NCBI GenBank assembly: GCA_964451925.1 | Contig: CAYVKA010000018.1 | Location: 1 to 64,000, forward strand | Origin: Nevskia sp964451925 | GTDB lineage: Bacteria; Pseudomonadota; Gammaproteobacteria; Nevskiales; Nevskiaceae | Direction of reading: 5' to 3' | Length of the DNA: 64,000 nucleotides | Part shown: in pieces, positions 52,914 through 62,351 of the stretch | Numbering within the stretch: the first letter of the stretch is position 1 | Layout: each line of letters begins with the position of its first letter | The notes under the pieces: model-generated | Database searches by the model: none | What the model was told of the DNA's origin: nothing | What the model saw: only the letters and a program-made list of their open reading frames with translations | Translations under genes and position numbers: made by a program

Positions 52914-54305
52914 TCAAGCCATAAGCTCAGAACCGTTGGCCAGAATGGCCTGGTGCGTCTGCCGCCAGTAGCGCAGCGACAGGCCGATGGAGGCGGCGCC
53001 GAGGCCGGCGGTGAGGCCCCACCATAGCCCGGCGGGGCCCATGCCGTCGCGGAACGCCAGCCACCAGGCCACCGGCATGCCGATCAGCCAGTAGGACACC
53101 AGGGTGATCAGCAGCGGCAGGCGCGTGTCCTTGACGCCGCGCAGCGCGCCGTTGGCGGTGGCTTGCAGGCCGTCGAAGAACTGGAAGGCGGCAGCCAGCA
53201 GCAGGAAGTAGGCGGCTTCGGCGGCGATGCCGGCGTCCTCGGTGTAGAAACCGGCGATGAGGCCGCCGAACAGCGCCATGATGGCCGCATTGGAGGCGGC
53301 GTTGCCCAGCCCCAGGCCCATTCCGACGAAACCGCGGAAGCGCGCCGCGCGATGCTCGCCGGCGCCGGAGGCGTGGCCGACGCGCACCGTGGTGGCCAGC
53401 GCCACGCCCACCGGGATCATGAACACCATGGCGGCGAAATTGATCGCCACCTGGTAGGCGGCCACGGTGGTGTCGCCGAACTGCGCCATCAGCATCGCCG
53501 CCAGCACGAACAGGCCGGCCTCGGCCAGCAGGATCAGGCCGATGGGCAGGCCGATGCGCAGGATGTCGCGCACACCCTCGCTGCAACCAGCGCCGCCGGC
53601 GCTGGCCTGCATCACCTCGCGCAGACCGGGACGGTGCCCGAACTGCCATTGCAGCACGCCGGCCATGGCCAGGCTGGAAATGGTGGTGGCGACGCCGCAG
53701 CCGGGCGCGCCGAGCCGCGGCAGGCCGAGATGGCCGAACAACAGCAGCCAGTCGAGCAGCGCGTTGCACAGCAGGCCGACCAGGCCGGCGTAGAGGATCG
53801 GCCGCGCCTGGCCCAGGCCCTCGGCGGAGAAGCGCAGTGTGAACCACAGGCTCATGCCGAAGCCGCTGCCGGACAGGGCGCGCACGAAATCCACCGCCAG
53901 GTCGGTGGTCTGCGGGTCGAGCTTGAGCAGGCGCAGCACCGGCCGGGCGCCGAGGTTGAGCAGCACCACCCAGAGGGCGCCGGCCAGCCAGGCGAAGCGG
54001 CGCGACTTGCGGATGAAGGCGCCGATATCGGCCTGTGGACGGCCCGCCCCCACCATGTGCGCCACCACCGGCGAACAGGCCATGAACAGGCCCATGAACA
54101 CGACGAAGCAGATGACGTTGAAATTGACGCCCACCGCCACCGCCGCCAGCGCCTGCGCGCCGAGGCGGCCGGCAAAGATGGTGTCGATGGTGCCCATGCC
54201 TACACCGGCCAGCTGCGCCGCGATCAGCGGCAGCGCCAGCTTCAGGTTGGCGCGGATCTCGGCGCGCACCGCGGCGCCGAGGGGGACTGTGAATGACTCG
54301 GACAT
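52914..54305 (-). CDS. MATE family efflux transporter (NorM-like)
   Basis: 463-aa multidrug/sodium antiporter with about twelve helices. LALPLIAAQLAGVGMGTIDTIFAGRLGAQALAAVAVG and the second-half repeat IGLPIGLILLAEAGLFVLAAMLMAQFGDTTVAAYQVAINFAAMVFMIPVGVALATTVRVGHASG are typical of NorM. It exports cationic drugs and dyes in known members. Start is ATG at 54305. It is divergent from the cyclase gene; the 135 bases between hold no clear dyad. Confidence 0.92.
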   Translation of the reverse strand: MSESFTVPLGAAVRAEIRANLKLALPLIAAQLAGVGMGTIDTIFAGRLGAQALAAVAVGVNFNVICFVVFMGLFMACSPVVAHMVGAGRPQADIGAFIRKSRRFAWLAGALWVVLLNLGARPVLRLLKLDPQTTDLAVDFVRALSGSGFGMSLWFTLRFSAEGLGQARPILYAGLVGLLCNALLDWLLLFGHLGLPRLGAPGCGVATTISSLAMAGVLQWQFGHRPGLREVMQASAGGAGCSEGVRDILRIGLPIGLILLAEAGLFVLAAMLMAQFGDTTVAAYQVAINFAAMVFMIPVGVALATTVRVGHASGAGEHRAARFRGFVGMGLGLGNAASNAAIMALFGGLIAGFYTEDAGIAAEAAYFLLLAAAFQFFDGLQATANGALRGVKDTRLPLLITLVSYWLIGMPVAWWLAFRDGMGPAGLWWGLTAGLGAASIGLSLRYWRQTHQAILANGSELMA

Positions 54306-54440
54306 GAGTGGAAAAAGGCTCTGCGCACCGGCCCCGCACTGCGATGGGGCCCCGTGCCGGGGCGCAATGATAAGGCAGCGGGACAAGCACCGCCCCGTAC
54401 AGCTACGATAGCTTACAAACAGAACAGGCAGAAAACGCCG

Positions 54441-55796
54441 TTGAATCAGCCAGAAACGAAATTCACCCGGGTCGGCAACGACCGCGTCGCCTATCAGGTG
54501 TTCGGCCACGGCCCGCGCGACATGGTCTTCTCCAGCGGCCTGTGGAGCCACCTCGACCTGCAGCTGGAGGAGCCCAGCTATGCGCGCATCAACCGCCGCA
54601 TCGCTTCGTTCTGCCGCCTGATCCGCTTCGACCGCCGCGACTCCGGCGTGTCCGACCCGCGCCCCGACGATGGCGGCTCGATCGACCAGCACTGGGCGCA
54701 GGACCTGCTCGCGGTGCTCGAAGCCACCGGCTCGCAGGCCCCGGTACTGGCCGGAACGGTGGACGCCGGGCCGCTGATCCTGAAATTCCTGGAAAAGCAC
54801 CCGCAGCGCTGCTCCGGGCTGATTCTGGGCGCGACCACCGCCAGCCTGCTGCAGGCCGGGGACTACCCGCAGGGCCATTCGCCGAAAGCCGCGCAGCGCC
54901 TGCTGGAACTGGTGGCGGAGAAATGGGGCAGCGAGGAATTCGCCGCGCTGTGGGTGCCGAGCCAGGCGCAAAACCCGGCCGTGATGCGCTGGTTCGCCAA
55001 GTTGCAGCGGGCCATGGCCTCACCGCGCAAGGTGGTGGAGAACCTGCGCGAAAGCCAGGGCATCGACGCGCGCCAGGTGCTGCCCGGCGTGCGCGTGCCG
55101 GCGCTGGTGCTGGGCCGGCGCGACGCCAGGCTGTTCACCGCCGCGCAATCGCGCTATATCGCCGAGCACATCCCCGGTGCGCGCTATGCCGAACTGCCCG
55201 GCGGCGACGGCGACTTCGCCTGGGACGGCGCCGACGAGTACCTGGGCCTGCTGGAGGAGTTCGTCACCGGCCAGCGCCGCGGCAGCCAGCCGGAACGCAT
55301 GCTGGCCACCGTGCTGTTCACCGACATGGTCGACTCCACCCGCCTCGCCGCCAAGATCGGCGACGCCGCCTGGCGCCAGCTGCTCGACCGCCACGACCAG
55401 GCGGTGCGCGGCCAGGTCGAGCGCTATGGCGGCCGCCTGGTGGACTCCGCCGGCGACGGCGCCCTGTCGATCTTCGCCTCGCCCGGCAACGCCATCGACT
55501 GCGCCCACGCGCTGCACGCCGAACTGAAAGCGCTGAAGCTCAAGATCAAGATCCGCGCCGGCCTCCATATCGGCGAACTGGAACTGCGCGAGGACGGCCG
55601 CGTCGGCGGCACCGCCGTGCATATCGGCGCGCGCGTGCTGGGGCTGGCGCGCGGCGGCGACGTTCTGGTGTCGCGCACCGTGCGCGACGTGCTGATCGGC
55701 TCGCGCTACCGCTTCAAGGAACGCGGCATCCATGAGTTGAAGGGCGTGCCGAGCAAGTGGCCGCTCTATCTGGTGGAGGCGCCGAAGCAGGACTAG
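54441..55796 (+). CDS. Alpha/beta hydrolase - class III nucleotide cyclase fusion
   Basis: 451 aa: an N-terminal alpha/beta hydrolase-like domain (about 1-275) and a C-terminal class III cyclase domain with ATVLFTDMVDSTRLAAKIGD (metal Asp) and GGRLVDSAGDGALSIF (second Asp). This resembles Rv1900c of M. tuberculosis. The expected Ser of the hydrolase elbow is missing (AGTVDAGP, 104-111, where relatives have SDGGP), so that domain is probably a sensor. The start is TTG at 54441, where similarity begins. A cyclase gene and a CRP-type site in one window are notable. Confidence 0.85.
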   Translation: MNQPETKFTRVGNDRVAYQVFGHGPRDMVFSSGLWSHLDLQLEEPSYARINRRIASFCRLIRFDRRDSGVSDPRPDDGGSIDQHWAQDLLAVLEATGSQAPVLAGTVDAGPLILKFLEKHPQRCSGLILGATTASLLQAGDYPQGHSPKAAQRLLELVAEKWGSEEFAALWVPSQAQNPAVMRWFAKLQRAMASPRKVVENLRESQGIDARQVLPGVRVPALVLGRRDARLFTAAQSRYIAEHIPGARYAELPGGDGDFAWDGADEYLGLLEEFVTGQRRGSQPERMLATVLFTDMVDSTRLAAKIGDAAWRQLLDRHDQAVRGQVERYGGRLVDSAGDGALSIFASPGNAIDCAHALHAELKALKLKIKIRAGLHIGELELREDGRVGGTAVHIGARVLGLARGGDVLVSRTVRDVLIGSRYRFKERGIHELKGVPSKWPLYLVEAPKQD

Positions 55797-55816
55797 GTTC
55801 TGTTGGGGCGAAGGGC

Positions 55817-58800
55817 TCAGCCCGACGCCGCCAGCAAGCGCGCGTTCCCGCCCACCGCCGCCGTGTTCACAGTCAAGGTCCGCTCGCTGACAAAGCGCAG
55901 CAGGTAGTGCGGCCCGCCCGCCTTCGGTCCGGTACCGGACAGTCCTTCGCCGCCGAACGGCTGCACGCCGACGACGGCGCCGGTCATGCCGCGATTGATA
56001 TAGCAATTGCCGACATGCGCCAGCGCCTGCACTTTGCGCCAGGTGGACTCGATGCGGCTGTGCACGCCGAGCGTCAGGCCGTACTGCGACCTGTTGATCG
56101 ACTCGATCACGCCTTCCAGCCGCCGCCCGGGGAAGCGCGCGATGTGCAGGATCGGCCCGAAGTGCTCCTGCTCGAGCTGCTCCAGCCGCTCGATCTCCAC
56201 CGCCAGCGGCGCGAAGTAGGTGCCGCGGGCGCAGGCTTGCGGCAGCTCCAGCCGGGCGATGACCTTGCCGATCTTCTGCACCGCCTCGCCGTGCGCGGCC
56301 AAGCGCGCGCGCGCCGCCTCGTCGATCACCGGGCCGACGTCGGTGGACAGCAGCGCCGGGTCGCCGACGCGCAATTCCTGCATCGCGCCCTTGAGCATGT
56401 GGATGGTCTTGTCGGCGATCTCCTCCTGCAGGAACAGCACGCGCAGCGCCGAGCAGCGCTGGCCGGCGGAGTAGAAGCCGGAGTACAGAGCGTCCTTCAC
56501 CACCTGCTCGGGCAGCGCCGAGGAATCGACGATCATCGCGTTCTGGCCGCCGGTCTCGGCGATCAGGGTGGCGATGGGGCCGCTGCGCGCGGCCAGCTTG
56601 CGGTTGATCGCCTGCGCCACTTCCACCGAGCCGGTGAAGGCGACGCCGGCGATGCGCGGATCGGCCACCAGCTCGGCGCCGACGTCGCCCTCGCCCAGCA
56701 CGTTCTGGAATACGTAGCTCGGCACGCCGGCATCGCGCAGCAGCTGCGCCATCTGCGCCGCCACCAGGTTGGTCTGCTCGGCCGGCTTGGCGATGACCGG
56801 GTTGCCGGCCACCAGCGCGGCGGCGATCTGGCCGGTGTAGATGGCCAGCGGAAAATTCCACGGGCTGATGCAGACGAACACGCCGCGGCCGTGCAGCTGC
56901 AGCTCGTTGTGCTCGCCGGTGGGGCCCGGCAGCGTCTCGGCGTGGGCCAGCAGGCGCCGCCCCTGCGCGGCGTAGTAGCGCAGGAAGTCGACCGCCTCGC
57001 GCACTTCGGCCAGGGCGTCGGGCACGGTCTTGCCGGCCTCCAGGATCAGCAGGCGCATGAACTCGGCGCGGCGCGCCTCCAGGCGGTCGGCGGCGCGCTC
57101 GAGGATGGCGGCGCGGCTCTCCACCGGCGTGGCGTTCCAGCGCGCGTAGGCACCGGCGGCGGCGGCCACCACGTCGGGCACGCGGCCCGGCTCCAGCGCC
57201 AGCCACTCGCCCACCACCTGCTGGCGGTCGGCCGGGCTGGTGACGGCGCGCACGTCGCCGACGCCGACCGGGCCGTCGTACAGCAGCGAGGCGGCGCGCG
57301 GCGGCGGCGGCACCGCTGCGAGGTCGCGGGCGAAGCCGGCCTGCAGCGCCTCGTCCGGCAGGTTGAGGCCGGCGGAGTTGCGCCGCGTCGCGCCGTACAG
57401 CTCGGCCGGCAGCGGCAGCGAGGGATTGGGCTTGACCGCCAGGGCCTTCACCGCGGCGACCGGATCGGCCACCAGCTGCTCCGGCTCCACCGCTTCGTCG
57501 AAGATGCGGTTGACGAAGGAGGTGTTGGCGCCGTTCTCCAGCAGGCGCCGCACCAGGTAGGGCAGCAGGTCCTCGTGGCTGCCCACCGGCGCGTAGACGC
57601 GGCAGGGAATCGCCGCATCCTCGTGCACCACCTCGTACAGCGCTTCGCCCATGCCGTGCAGGCGCTGGAACTCGTAGCCCTGGTCGTTGCCGGCATAGGC
57701 GCGCACCGCCGCCACCGTATGGGCGTTGTGCGTGGCCAGCTGCGGATAGAACAGCTCGCGCGCCGCCAGCAGGCGGCGCGCGCAGGCCAGGTAGGCGACG
57801 TCGGTGTTGGCCTTGCGCGTGAACACCGGATAGCCGGGCAGGCCCTGCTCCTGCGCGCGCTTCACCTCGGTGTCCCAGTAGGCGCCCTTGACCAGGCGCA
57901 CCGGCATGCGCCGGCCGACTTCGCGCACCAGGCCTTCGAGCCATTCGATCACGGCGATGCCGCGCTTCTGGAACGCCTGCACCGCCAACCCCAGGCCTTC
58001 CCAGCCGCGCAGCGAGTGGTCGCGGTAGACCGCTTCCAGAACGTCCAGCGACAGGTCGAGACGGTCGGCCTCCTCGGCATCGACGGTGAGGCCGATGTCG
58101 TGGGCGCGCGCCGCCTGGGCCAGCGCCAGCAGCTTGGGCGCCAGCTCGGCCAGCACGCGCGCGCGGTTGCCGTACTCGTAGCGCGGATGCAGCGCCGACA
58201 GCTTGACCGAGATGCTCGGCCGCAGGAACACCGGCACGTCGGCATGGGCGCCGCCGAAATCGCCGATGCTGGCGATGGCGTCCTGGTAGGACTTGAAGTA
58301 GCGCTCGGCGTCGGCGGCGGTGAGCGCCGCTTCGCCCAGCATGTCGAAGGAATGCAGATAGGCGCGCTGGTCGCGGCTCTGCGAGCGCTTCAGCGCCTCC
58401 TCGATGGTGCGGCCCATGACGAACTGGCTGCCCATCATGCGCATGGCGCGGCGCACCGCGACGCGGATCACCGGCTCGCTGCTGCGGTTGATCAGGCGCG
58501 ACCACACCGAGCGGAAGTTGCCCGGCGCCTCGATCGGCAGCCGCACGATGCGGCCGGTGAGCATCAGGCCCCAGGTGGAGGCGTTGACGAACAGCGAGTC
58601 GCTGGCGCCCAGGTGCTTGTCCCAGTCGGCCTCGGACAGCTTGTCGGCGATCAGCTTCTCGGCGGTCTCGTCGTCGGGGATGCGCAGCAGCGCTTCGGCC
58701 AGGCACATCAGCAGCACGCCTTCCTCGGACGACAGGTCGTATTCGCGCATGAAGGCATCGAGCGCGCTCTGCGATTCCTTCAGCAGGCGCACGCGCCGCA

Positions 58801-58987
58801 CCCAGTCGGAAGCCTGCTGGATGATCTGGCCGCTCAGTACGGCCGGCAGCTCGGCGATGGCCAGCAGGCGGTTGACCAGGGCGGTCTCGTCGGCCAGGTA
58901 CAGCTCGGTGATGGCGCTGCGCAGCGGCTGGCGCGCCGGTGCCGCGTCGGCGAACAGGAAAGTGGGTTGCGGATGGGGCATTTGCAT
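55817..58987 (-). CDS. putA: Bifunctional proline dehydrogenase/P5C dehydrogenase
   Basis: 1056-aa PutA. The proline dehydrogenase domain carries FLRPSISVKLSALHPRYEYG and MPVRLVKGAYWDTE, and the aldehyde dehydrogenase domain (after about residue 530) has SPWNFPLAIYTGQ, ETGGQNAMIVD and the catalytic Cys in SAGQRCSALR. It is shorter than E. coli PutA (1320 aa): the N-terminal ribbon-helix-helix DNA-binding domain is absent, so it cannot be its own repressor. Proline is oxidised to glutamate in two steps with channelling. The end VNTAAVGGNARLLA matches the family. Confidence 0.94.
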   Translation of the reverse strand: MQMPHPQPTFLFADAAPARQPLRSAITELYLADETALVNRLLAIAELPAVLSGQIIQQASDWVRRVRLLKESQSALDAFMREYDLSSEEGVLLMCLAEALLRIPDDETAEKLIADKLSEADWDKHLGASDSLFVNASTWGLMLTGRIVRLPIEAPGNFRSVWSRLINRSSEPVIRVAVRRAMRMMGSQFVMGRTIEEALKRSQSRDQRAYLHSFDMLGEAALTAADAERYFKSYQDAIASIGDFGGAHADVPVFLRPSISVKLSALHPRYEYGNRARVLAELAPKLLALAQAARAHDIGLTVDAEEADRLDLSLDVLEAVYRDHSLRGWEGLGLAVQAFQKRGIAVIEWLEGLVREVGRRMPVRLVKGAYWDTEVKRAQEQGLPGYPVFTRKANTDVAYLACARRLLAARELFYPQLATHNAHTVAAVRAYAGNDQGYEFQRLHGMGEALYEVVHEDAAIPCRVYAPVGSHEDLLPYLVRRLLENGANTSFVNRIFDEAVEPEQLVADPVAAVKALAVKPNPSLPLPAELYGATRRNSAGLNLPDEALQAGFARDLAAVPPPPRAASLLYDGPVGVGDVRAVTSPADRQQVVGEWLALEPGRVPDVVAAAAGAYARWNATPVESRAAILERAADRLEARRAEFMRLLILEAGKTVPDALAEVREAVDFLRYYAAQGRRLLAHAETLPGPTGEHNELQLHGRGVFVCISPWNFPLAIYTGQIAAALVAGNPVIAKPAEQTNLVAAQMAQLLRDAGVPSYVFQNVLGEGDVGAELVADPRIAGVAFTGSVEVAQAINRKLAARSGPIATLIAETGGQNAMIVDSSALPEQVVKDALYSGFYSAGQRCSALRVLFLQEEIADKTIHMLKGAMQELRVGDPALLSTDVGPVIDEAARARLAAHGEAVQKIGKVIARLELPQACARGTYFAPLAVEIERLEQLEQEHFGPILHIARFPGRRLEGVIESINRSQYGLTLGVHSRIESTWRKVQALAHVGNCYINRGMTGAVVGVQPFGGEGLSGTGPKAGGPHYLLRFVSERTLTVNTAAVGGNARLLAASG

Positions 58988-59115
58988 GCGTCAGGCAATG
59001 GAATTGCCGCTATTTTCGCATGACCGGTGGCGGCAGGACCGGGGGTTGGGCTTCGGCAATGCACACAATGCAGACTGTAGCGATTCACCAAGGCTGACGG
59101 CGGTGATTGCGCAGA

Positions 59116-59193
59116 ACGGGAATCGGGAATGGGGAATCGGGAATCGTCAAAACCGGCATCTACGATTCCCGATTCCCCATTCCCGATTCCCGT
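59116..59193. repeat. Perfect 32-bp inverted repeat built of GGGAATC/G units
   Basis: Left arm 59116-59147 and right arm 59162-59193 are exact reverse complements around a 14-base loop. Each arm consists of four GGGAAT(C/G) units. Similar repeats are scattered in Xanthomonadales genomes. It ends one base before the response-regulator stop codon and 128 bases upstream of putA. Confidence 0.85.
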
Positions 59194-59194
59194 C

Positions 59195-59842
59195 CTACAG
59201 ATCGGTACGCACCAGCCCCATGCGCGCCGCCTCCAGCGCGGCTTCCGCCCGGCTGGAGATGTTGAGCTTGCGGTAGATGGCCTTGATGAAACCGGCGGCG
59301 GTGTGGCGCGTCACACCCAGCTGCTGCGCCACGTCCGGCAGGCGGAAGCCCTTGGCGATCAGCACCAGGGTTTCGCGTTCGCGCGCAGTCAGCTTGGCCT
59401 CCTCCGAGGCGTTCTGGGTCATCTCGTCGCTGAACACGCGCAGCAGGCGCTGGGCGATGGCCGGCGACAGCGGCGGCTCGCCGCCGCCGATGGCCTGCAG
59501 CGCGGCGACCACGCGGTCCACCGGCTGATCCTTGAGCAGGTAGCCCTGGGCGCCGGCGCGCAGCGCCGGAAACAGGTGCCGGTCGTCGGCATAGATGGTG
59601 GCGACGATGCTGCGGCAGGCGGGATAGGTGCGGGTGAATTCGCGGATCAGGTCGACGCCGGAACCGTCGGGCAGGTCCAGGTCGACCAGGGCGATGTCGG
59701 GCTCGGTCTTCTGCGCCGCGGCGCGGGCTTCCTGCATGGTTTCGGCGGTCACCGCCACGATGCCCGGGAAGGCCTCCGTCAAAACCCGCGCAAGCCACTG
59801 CGCCGAAGCGGCAAGGTCCTCCACCACCAAGCCGTGCCGCAT
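59195..59842 (-). CDS. NarL/FixJ-type response regulator
   Basis: 215-aa regulator with an N-terminal receiver (HGLVVEDLAASAQWLARVL, phospho-acceptor Asp in ALVDLDLPDGSGVDLI, Lys in GYLLKDQ) and a LuxR HTH (LTARERETLVLIAKGFRLPDVAQQLGVTRHTAAGFIKAIYRKLNISSRAEAALEA). Start is ATG at 59842 (GGGAG eight bases upstream) or GTG at 59878. Its sensor kinase lies upstream on the same strand, with an unusually long 236-base gap carrying hairpins. Confidence 0.9.
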   Translation of the reverse strand: MRHGLVVEDLAASAQWLARVLTEAFPGIVAVTAETMQEARAAAQKTEPDIALVDLDLPDGSGVDLIREFTRTYPACRSIVATIYADDRHLFPALRAGAQGYLLKDQPVDRVVAALQAIGGGEPPLSPAIAQRLLRVFSDEMTQNASEEAKLTARERETLVLIAKGFRLPDVAQQLGVTRHTAAGFIKAIYRKLNISSRAEAALEAARMGLVRTDL

Positions 59843-59905
59843 CTCCGCCACTCCCAGAAATTGTCTGCGCTGCGTCACAGTTTCGTCCTCATCCTTGATT
59901 CTAGG

Positions 59906-59924
59906 CACCCCCCTAAAGGGGGTG
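59906..59924. promoter_or_regulatory. CACCCCC-CTAAA-GGGGGTG dyad between kinase and regulator genes
   Basis: A 7-bp perfect stem with a second dyad CCGTGG-TCCG-CCACGG at 59931-59946. They lie upstream of the response-regulator start. They may form an operator for that regulator or a processing hairpin separating the two genes. Confidence 0.4.
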
Positions 59925-60078
59925 GATAAACCGTGGTCCGCCACGGAACCTGCCGGGCGGTGCAGTGTCGGGGAGGTCAGGAGTGTTGAGCGCCGACCCT
60001 GCCCGCTGGATCGCGCCACGCATCAATGCCGGCTGGACCCATGGTAGCACCAAGGGGCGGCGCGCCATGCCGCGGCTC

Positions 60079-62253
60079 TCAGGTGTGCAGCGGCAGCCGG
60101 ATCGCAACCTGGGTGGTACCGGAATCGCCCTGCAAGGTCAGGCTGCCGCCGAGCCGCTGCATGCGCTGGTCCATGCCGCGCAGGCCCAGCCCGCTGCGCC
60201 ACTGCTCCGGCGGCAGCGTGGCGCCGTCGTTGAGCAGGGTGATTTCCAGGGCCTGCCCGGCGATGGTCACGTCGATGGCGATGCGGCTGGGCTGGGCGTG
60301 GCGCAGCGCGTTGCTCAGCGCCTCGCGCAGCACCCGCGCCAGGTTCAGCTGCTGCGGCGCGTCGAGCAGCACGGTGGACAGCAGCGCGCGCTCGCTCCAG
60401 TCCAGGTGTACGCCCATGGCCTCGCAGCGCTCGCCGGCCTCGGCGCGCCAGTGCGCCAGGCAGTTGCCGATGGACTGCGGCCGCGCGCCGAGGCCGTACA
60501 CGGTCAGGCGCAGGCTGGCCAGAACCTCGCGGATGGCCTGCGCCGACTCGCCCTCGGAGCGGTGCAGCAGGGTCAGCAGGCGCGCGCCGATGTCGTCGTG
60601 CAGGTCCTGCGCCACGCGCGCGCGCTCCTGCTCGATGCTGCGCTCCACCGCCACCTGGTAGGCGGCGACGCGGTCCAGCACCGCGCGCACCGCCGACGCC
60701 ACCTCGGCGTCGCGGCGCGTGAACAGGCGCTGGCCGTCGCCGGCGAAACGTGCCTCCCAGGCCGGCTCGGCGCCGATGCCCGGCACGCGCAGCGCCAGCC
60801 CGTCCTCGGCGATGGCCACTTCGGCCTGCTTGTCCGGCAGCGGATGCAGCACCAGCGGATTGAACAGCTGGCGCAGGGCTTCCGGCAGCAGCTCGTTGAC
60901 GGCATAGGCGTTGGGCGCCAGCACGTCGCGCAGCAGCGCCGGCACATCGTCCACGCGCAGCCGCCGCGCCCCGGTGAGGAAGCGCGCCATCAGCCACTGC
61001 CGTGCCGGAAAGTAGATCCAGCCGGCGAGGATCAGCGAGGCGGCCAGCGCCGCCGGGGCCTCGAAGCGCAACAGCGCGGCGAACATCACGTCGAGCACGA
61101 TCACCGAGAAACCGCCGACCACCAGCATCACCGCGCGGAACCACCAGGTCTCCAGGTCGTACAGGCGGTAACGCGAAATGCCCAGCGCCAGGCCGATCGA
61201 GATCAGCAGCAGGAAGCCGAAGGCGTAGGCCTGCAGGCTGCCGCTGTCCATGCCGGCCATGGCCGGCACCGAGACCAGCGCCACGAAGGCGCCGCTGCCG
61301 ACGAACCAGGACAGGATGAACCATTGCAGCGCCGCGCGGCGCAGCGGGTCGCCGCGGGCGGCGCGCCATTGCAGCACGCCCAGAACCAGGCTGGACAGGT
61401 AGCCGCCGAGGATCATCATCTGCTGGAACAGGTTGCCGAACGGCAGCCACTGCATGAAGTCCGCCAGCCAGGCCAGCACGAAGGCCGCCAGCAGCGGCAC
61501 CCCGGGCCTGGCAGCGCTGAGCGGCTGCGGGTAGTGCCACAGCACGGCGAGCATGGCGCCGCTGCTCAGCAGCGCGCCGAAATGGTTGGCGCCGGACAGC
61601 GCGCGGAACAGCTCGCCCGGCAGGGCCAGTTCGCGCGAGCTGTAGATCGCGGCGCTGCCCGCCATCACCAGCACGCCGAAGCCGGCGATGCAGCTGTAGC
61701 GCGCCGCCGGCTGCGCCGGCCGGAAGGCCCAGATGGCGGCGCCGGTCATCCAGCAGGCGATGGCGCACACCACCTGCAGCCAGAAGATGAACGGCAGGTC
61801 GGCCAGCGGCCGGTGCGGCGCCGGCCGCAGCTGCGCAACGCGGCCATCCTCGGCCTGCAGCTCCACCACTGGCGCACCCTGGATGCCGGCCAGCTGCTGC
61901 TGGCGGCGCATGAACGCGTTGAACCCGGCATAGCCGGCAAACACCGCGTCCGGCTCTTGCGAAAGATCGTCGCCGCGCAGCGCCAGGCGTGGCCCGCCGG
62001 GTACGCCGATGGCGCTGATCACCGTGCCGGGCTCGAACGGCGGCGGCTGCGTGGCGCCGGCGAGCAGCAGCGGCGGCCGCTCGGCGGTGCCGGCGCTGTG
62101 CAGCGCGATGCCGGGGTGCGGCCGGGCACAGGCCAGCTCCAGACACAGCACGACGGTGGCCAGCGACAGGGCCACGGCAAAGCCGATCACCCGCGAGGGC
62201 GGCAGGGCATGGACGGTGCTGGCCTTGTCGGCGCTGATGGCGACGCTGCTCAT
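60079..62253 (-). CDS. Sensor histidine kinase, HisKA_3 type
   Basis: 724-aa membrane kinase. An N-terminal anchor and an extracytoplasmic stretch are followed by a group of about seven helices (residues 150-390), then the dimerisation/phospho-acceptor segment ERARVAQDLHDDIGARLLTLLHR (His), N box REALSNALRHAQPSR and G box GLGLRGMDQRMQRLGG. It pairs with the LuxR-type regulator downstream on the same strand. The stimulus is unknown. GC-rich coding throughout, like the flanking core genes. Confidence 0.9.
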   Translation of the reverse strand: MSSVAISADKASTVHALPPSRVIGFAVALSLATVVLCLELACARPHPGIALHSAGTAERPPLLLAGATQPPPFEPGTVISAIGVPGGPRLALRGDDLSQEPDAVFAGYAGFNAFMRRQQQLAGIQGAPVVELQAEDGRVAQLRPAPHRPLADLPFIFWLQVVCAIACWMTGAAIWAFRPAQPAARYSCIAGFGVLVMAGSAAIYSSRELALPGELFRALSGANHFGALLSSGAMLAVLWHYPQPLSAARPGVPLLAAFVLAWLADFMQWLPFGNLFQQMMILGGYLSSLVLGVLQWRAARGDPLRRAALQWFILSWFVGSGAFVALVSVPAMAGMDSGSLQAYAFGFLLLISIGLALGISRYRLYDLETWWFRAVMLVVGGFSVIVLDVMFAALLRFEAPAALAASLILAGWIYFPARQWLMARFLTGARRLRVDDVPALLRDVLAPNAYAVNELLPEALRQLFNPLVLHPLPDKQAEVAIAEDGLALRVPGIGAEPAWEARFAGDGQRLFTRRDAEVASAVRAVLDRVAAYQVAVERSIEQERARVAQDLHDDIGARLLTLLHRSEGESAQAIREVLASLRLTVYGLGARPQSIGNCLAHWRAEAGERCEAMGVHLDWSERALLSTVLLDAPQQLNLARVLREALSNALRHAQPSRIAIDVTIAGQALEITLLNDGATLPPEQWRSGLGLRGMDQRMQRLGGSLTLQGDSGTTQVAIRLPLHT

Positions 62254-62351
62254 GGCGCCGACTGTAGCGGGGCCCAGTGCGCCGCGCCATGCCGTGCCGC
62301 ACAGCGCGGTCCCTGGACGGGCCCGCCGCGCCGTCTTTAGACTGCGCAGCC

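Noticed and set aside
54354..54440. GTG extension of the cyclase fusion
   Set aside because: The added residues have no similarity and cross the divergent promoter; TTG 54441 fits better.
55020..58706. Long minus-strand frame overlapping putA in another phase
   Set aside because: Arg/Gly/Ala-rich composition with no domain; putA explains the DNA.
59116..59193. Possible CRISPR remnant
   Set aside because: The repeats are inverted and lack spacers; they form one hairpin.
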